6,748 nt of DNA from Verrucomicrobiota bacterium (lineage in GTDB: Bacteria; Verrucomicrobiota; Verrucomicrobiia; Verrucomicrobiales; DEV007), in the NCBI GenBank assembly GCA_020629815.1, contig JAHDCN010000125.1, positions 1,274-8,021 of the forward strand. Reading direction: 5' to 3'. The position numbers and the translations under genes were made by a program. How positions within the stretch are numbered: position 1 is the first letter of the stretch; every line of letters begins with the position of its first letter. A model generated the notes under the pieces. It had not been told where the DNA came from. It saw nothing but the letters and a program-made list of their open reading frames with translations, and did not search any database. This document shows positions 6,183-6,748 of this stretch, piece by piece.

Positions 6183-6515
6183 ATGCCTGCGAGTCTGCCA
6201 ACAGGATGGAATGCACGTGGCTACGTTTATTTTCTTACCAACAAGCGCAGAACTACTTTGTATATTGGAGTCACCAGTAATCTGTTCCGCCGCATTCAAC
6301 AACACAGAGAAGGCAAGTATCCCAACAGCTTCACGGCTAGATACCGGTTAAATCGACTCGTGCATTAGGAAATGTTCACTGGAATTGAAGTAGCGATAAA
6401 TCGCGAAAAGGAAGTGAAAAAGTGGAGGCGGGAAAAGAAAGATAATCTCATTCTCAAAGCGAATCCAAATTGGGAGGATCTTGCGGTGAAAGACTATGGG
6501 CTTGATCCAATATAA
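6183..6515 (+). pseudogene. Small GIY-YIG nuclease gene interrupted by an in-frame TAG
   Basis: Codons 1-61 encode the start of a small GIY-YIG protein of the UPF0213/YhbQ-like type: GYVYFLTN (13-20) stands for the GIY strand, TLYIGVTSNLFRRIQQH (25-41) holds YIG and the conserved Arg, and RYRLNRLVH follows. Codon 62 (6366-6368) is TAG. The same frame then continues as EMFTGIEVAINREKEVKKWRREKK (63-86) and NPNWEDL (94-100) to a TAA at 6513-6515, exactly the C-terminal half expected for the family. The usual family sequence at the break is RLV-[HY]-Y-E, so one base change (TAT or TAC to TAG) explains the stop. The truncated product would lack the metal-binding Glu predicted at position 75 and should be inactive. 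The frame after the stop has no further damage, suggesting recent inactivation, TAG readthrough, or a sequencing error. No ribosome-binding site precedes the ATG at 6183, and the true start is uncertain. A palindromic repeat follows 17 bp downstream. Confidence 0.8.
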
Positions 6516-6532
6516 CAAATTGATCCCACCCC

Positions 6533-6693
6533 ATCGTCATTTCGACGAACGGAGGGAGGAGAAATCTCGCGGATGCCGGGCAGCAAATTACACAGGGAGA
6601 CCGGGCCAACTCCCTTGACCTCGCTTTCTGGTTTTTCTAAGACTTCAGCCCCACGCCAGATCTCTCCTTCGCAAACTCAGTCGAGATGACGAT
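6533..6693. repeat. MITE-like imperfect palindromic element, about 161 bp
   Basis: The left arm (6533-6567) and the reverse complement of the right arm (6658-6693) both begin ATCGTCAT-[TC]-TCGAC and both end AGGAGA-[AG]-ATCT, with a less matched middle. A shorter inverted repeat, GGGAG (6595-6599) with CTCCC (6610-6614), lies inside. There is no coding capacity. The layout of terminal inverted repeats without a transposase, plus a second copy of the left end at the window edge, suggests a dispersed non-autonomous element. I cannot identify a flanking target-site duplication with confidence. Confidence 0.7.
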
Positions 6694-6728
6694 AAAGGCG
6701 ATAGGAATGATCGTTTCAACTTCCCCTT

Positions 6729-6748
6729 CATCGTCATTTCGACGAACG
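6729..6748. repeat. Left end of a second copy of the palindromic element, cut by the window edge
   Basis: These 20 bases are identical to 6532-6551, the left arm of the preceding element including the base before it, in the same orientation and 197 bp further on. The copy presumably continues past the window, making a tandem or clustered array of the element. Confidence 0.75.

Noticed and set aside
6166..6351. 61-codon frame overlapping the GIY-YIG gene
   Set aside because: It is another frame of the same DNA, with no family match, while the 6183 frame shows clear GIY-YIG motifs.

Overview
The window looks like a chromosomal segment of a Verrucomicrobiota (or possibly Planctomycetota) bacterium. 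The main evidence is a Tat-exported DUF1552 protein, a family abundant in those phyla and in Myxococcota. Weak or absent Shine-Dalgarno sequences at most starts and a dispersed palindromic repeat at the right end fit this. The phylum call is an inference from gene content.

Layout. Positions 1-474 are AT-rich and non-coding, with a 9-bp perfect hairpin and, nearer the gene, two small dyads. Then come two plus-strand genes: a 531-residue RtcB-type RNA ligase (475-2070) and, 51 bp downstream, a DUF1552 protein with a twin-arginine signal (2122-3453). The 72-bp gap to the next, convergent gene is filled almost entirely by three 17-bp units repeating every 22 bp. The convergent minus-strand gene encodes a CPBP (CAAX protease / Rce1-like) membrane protein (3526-4278). 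Divergent from it is a two-gene plus-strand operon (4421-5137, 5161-6048). Its two multi-pass membrane proteins look like diverged paralogues and share a C-terminal Q-[IM]-S-x-x-L-R-P-I-x-G signature. The second carries a long, highly charged, proline-rich N-terminal tail.

The right end (6049-6748) is accessory in character. It holds a small GIY-YIG nuclease gene interrupted by one in-frame TAG just before the part that carries the catalytic Glu. This is followed by a MITE-like imperfect palindrome of about 160 bp, and a second copy begins at the window edge.

How the genes relate. No single pathway links all the genes. RtcB would act in the cytoplasm on RNA 2',3'-cyclic-phosphate or 3'-phosphate ends, the DUF1552 protein beyond the inner membrane, and the CPBP and paralogue-pair proteins in the membrane. 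The least conventional features are the tandem paralogous membrane pair, the 22-bp repeat array, the RtcB with altered guanine-pocket positions, and the broken GIY-YIG gene next to palindromic repeats. I see no convincing complete new defence or mobile system.
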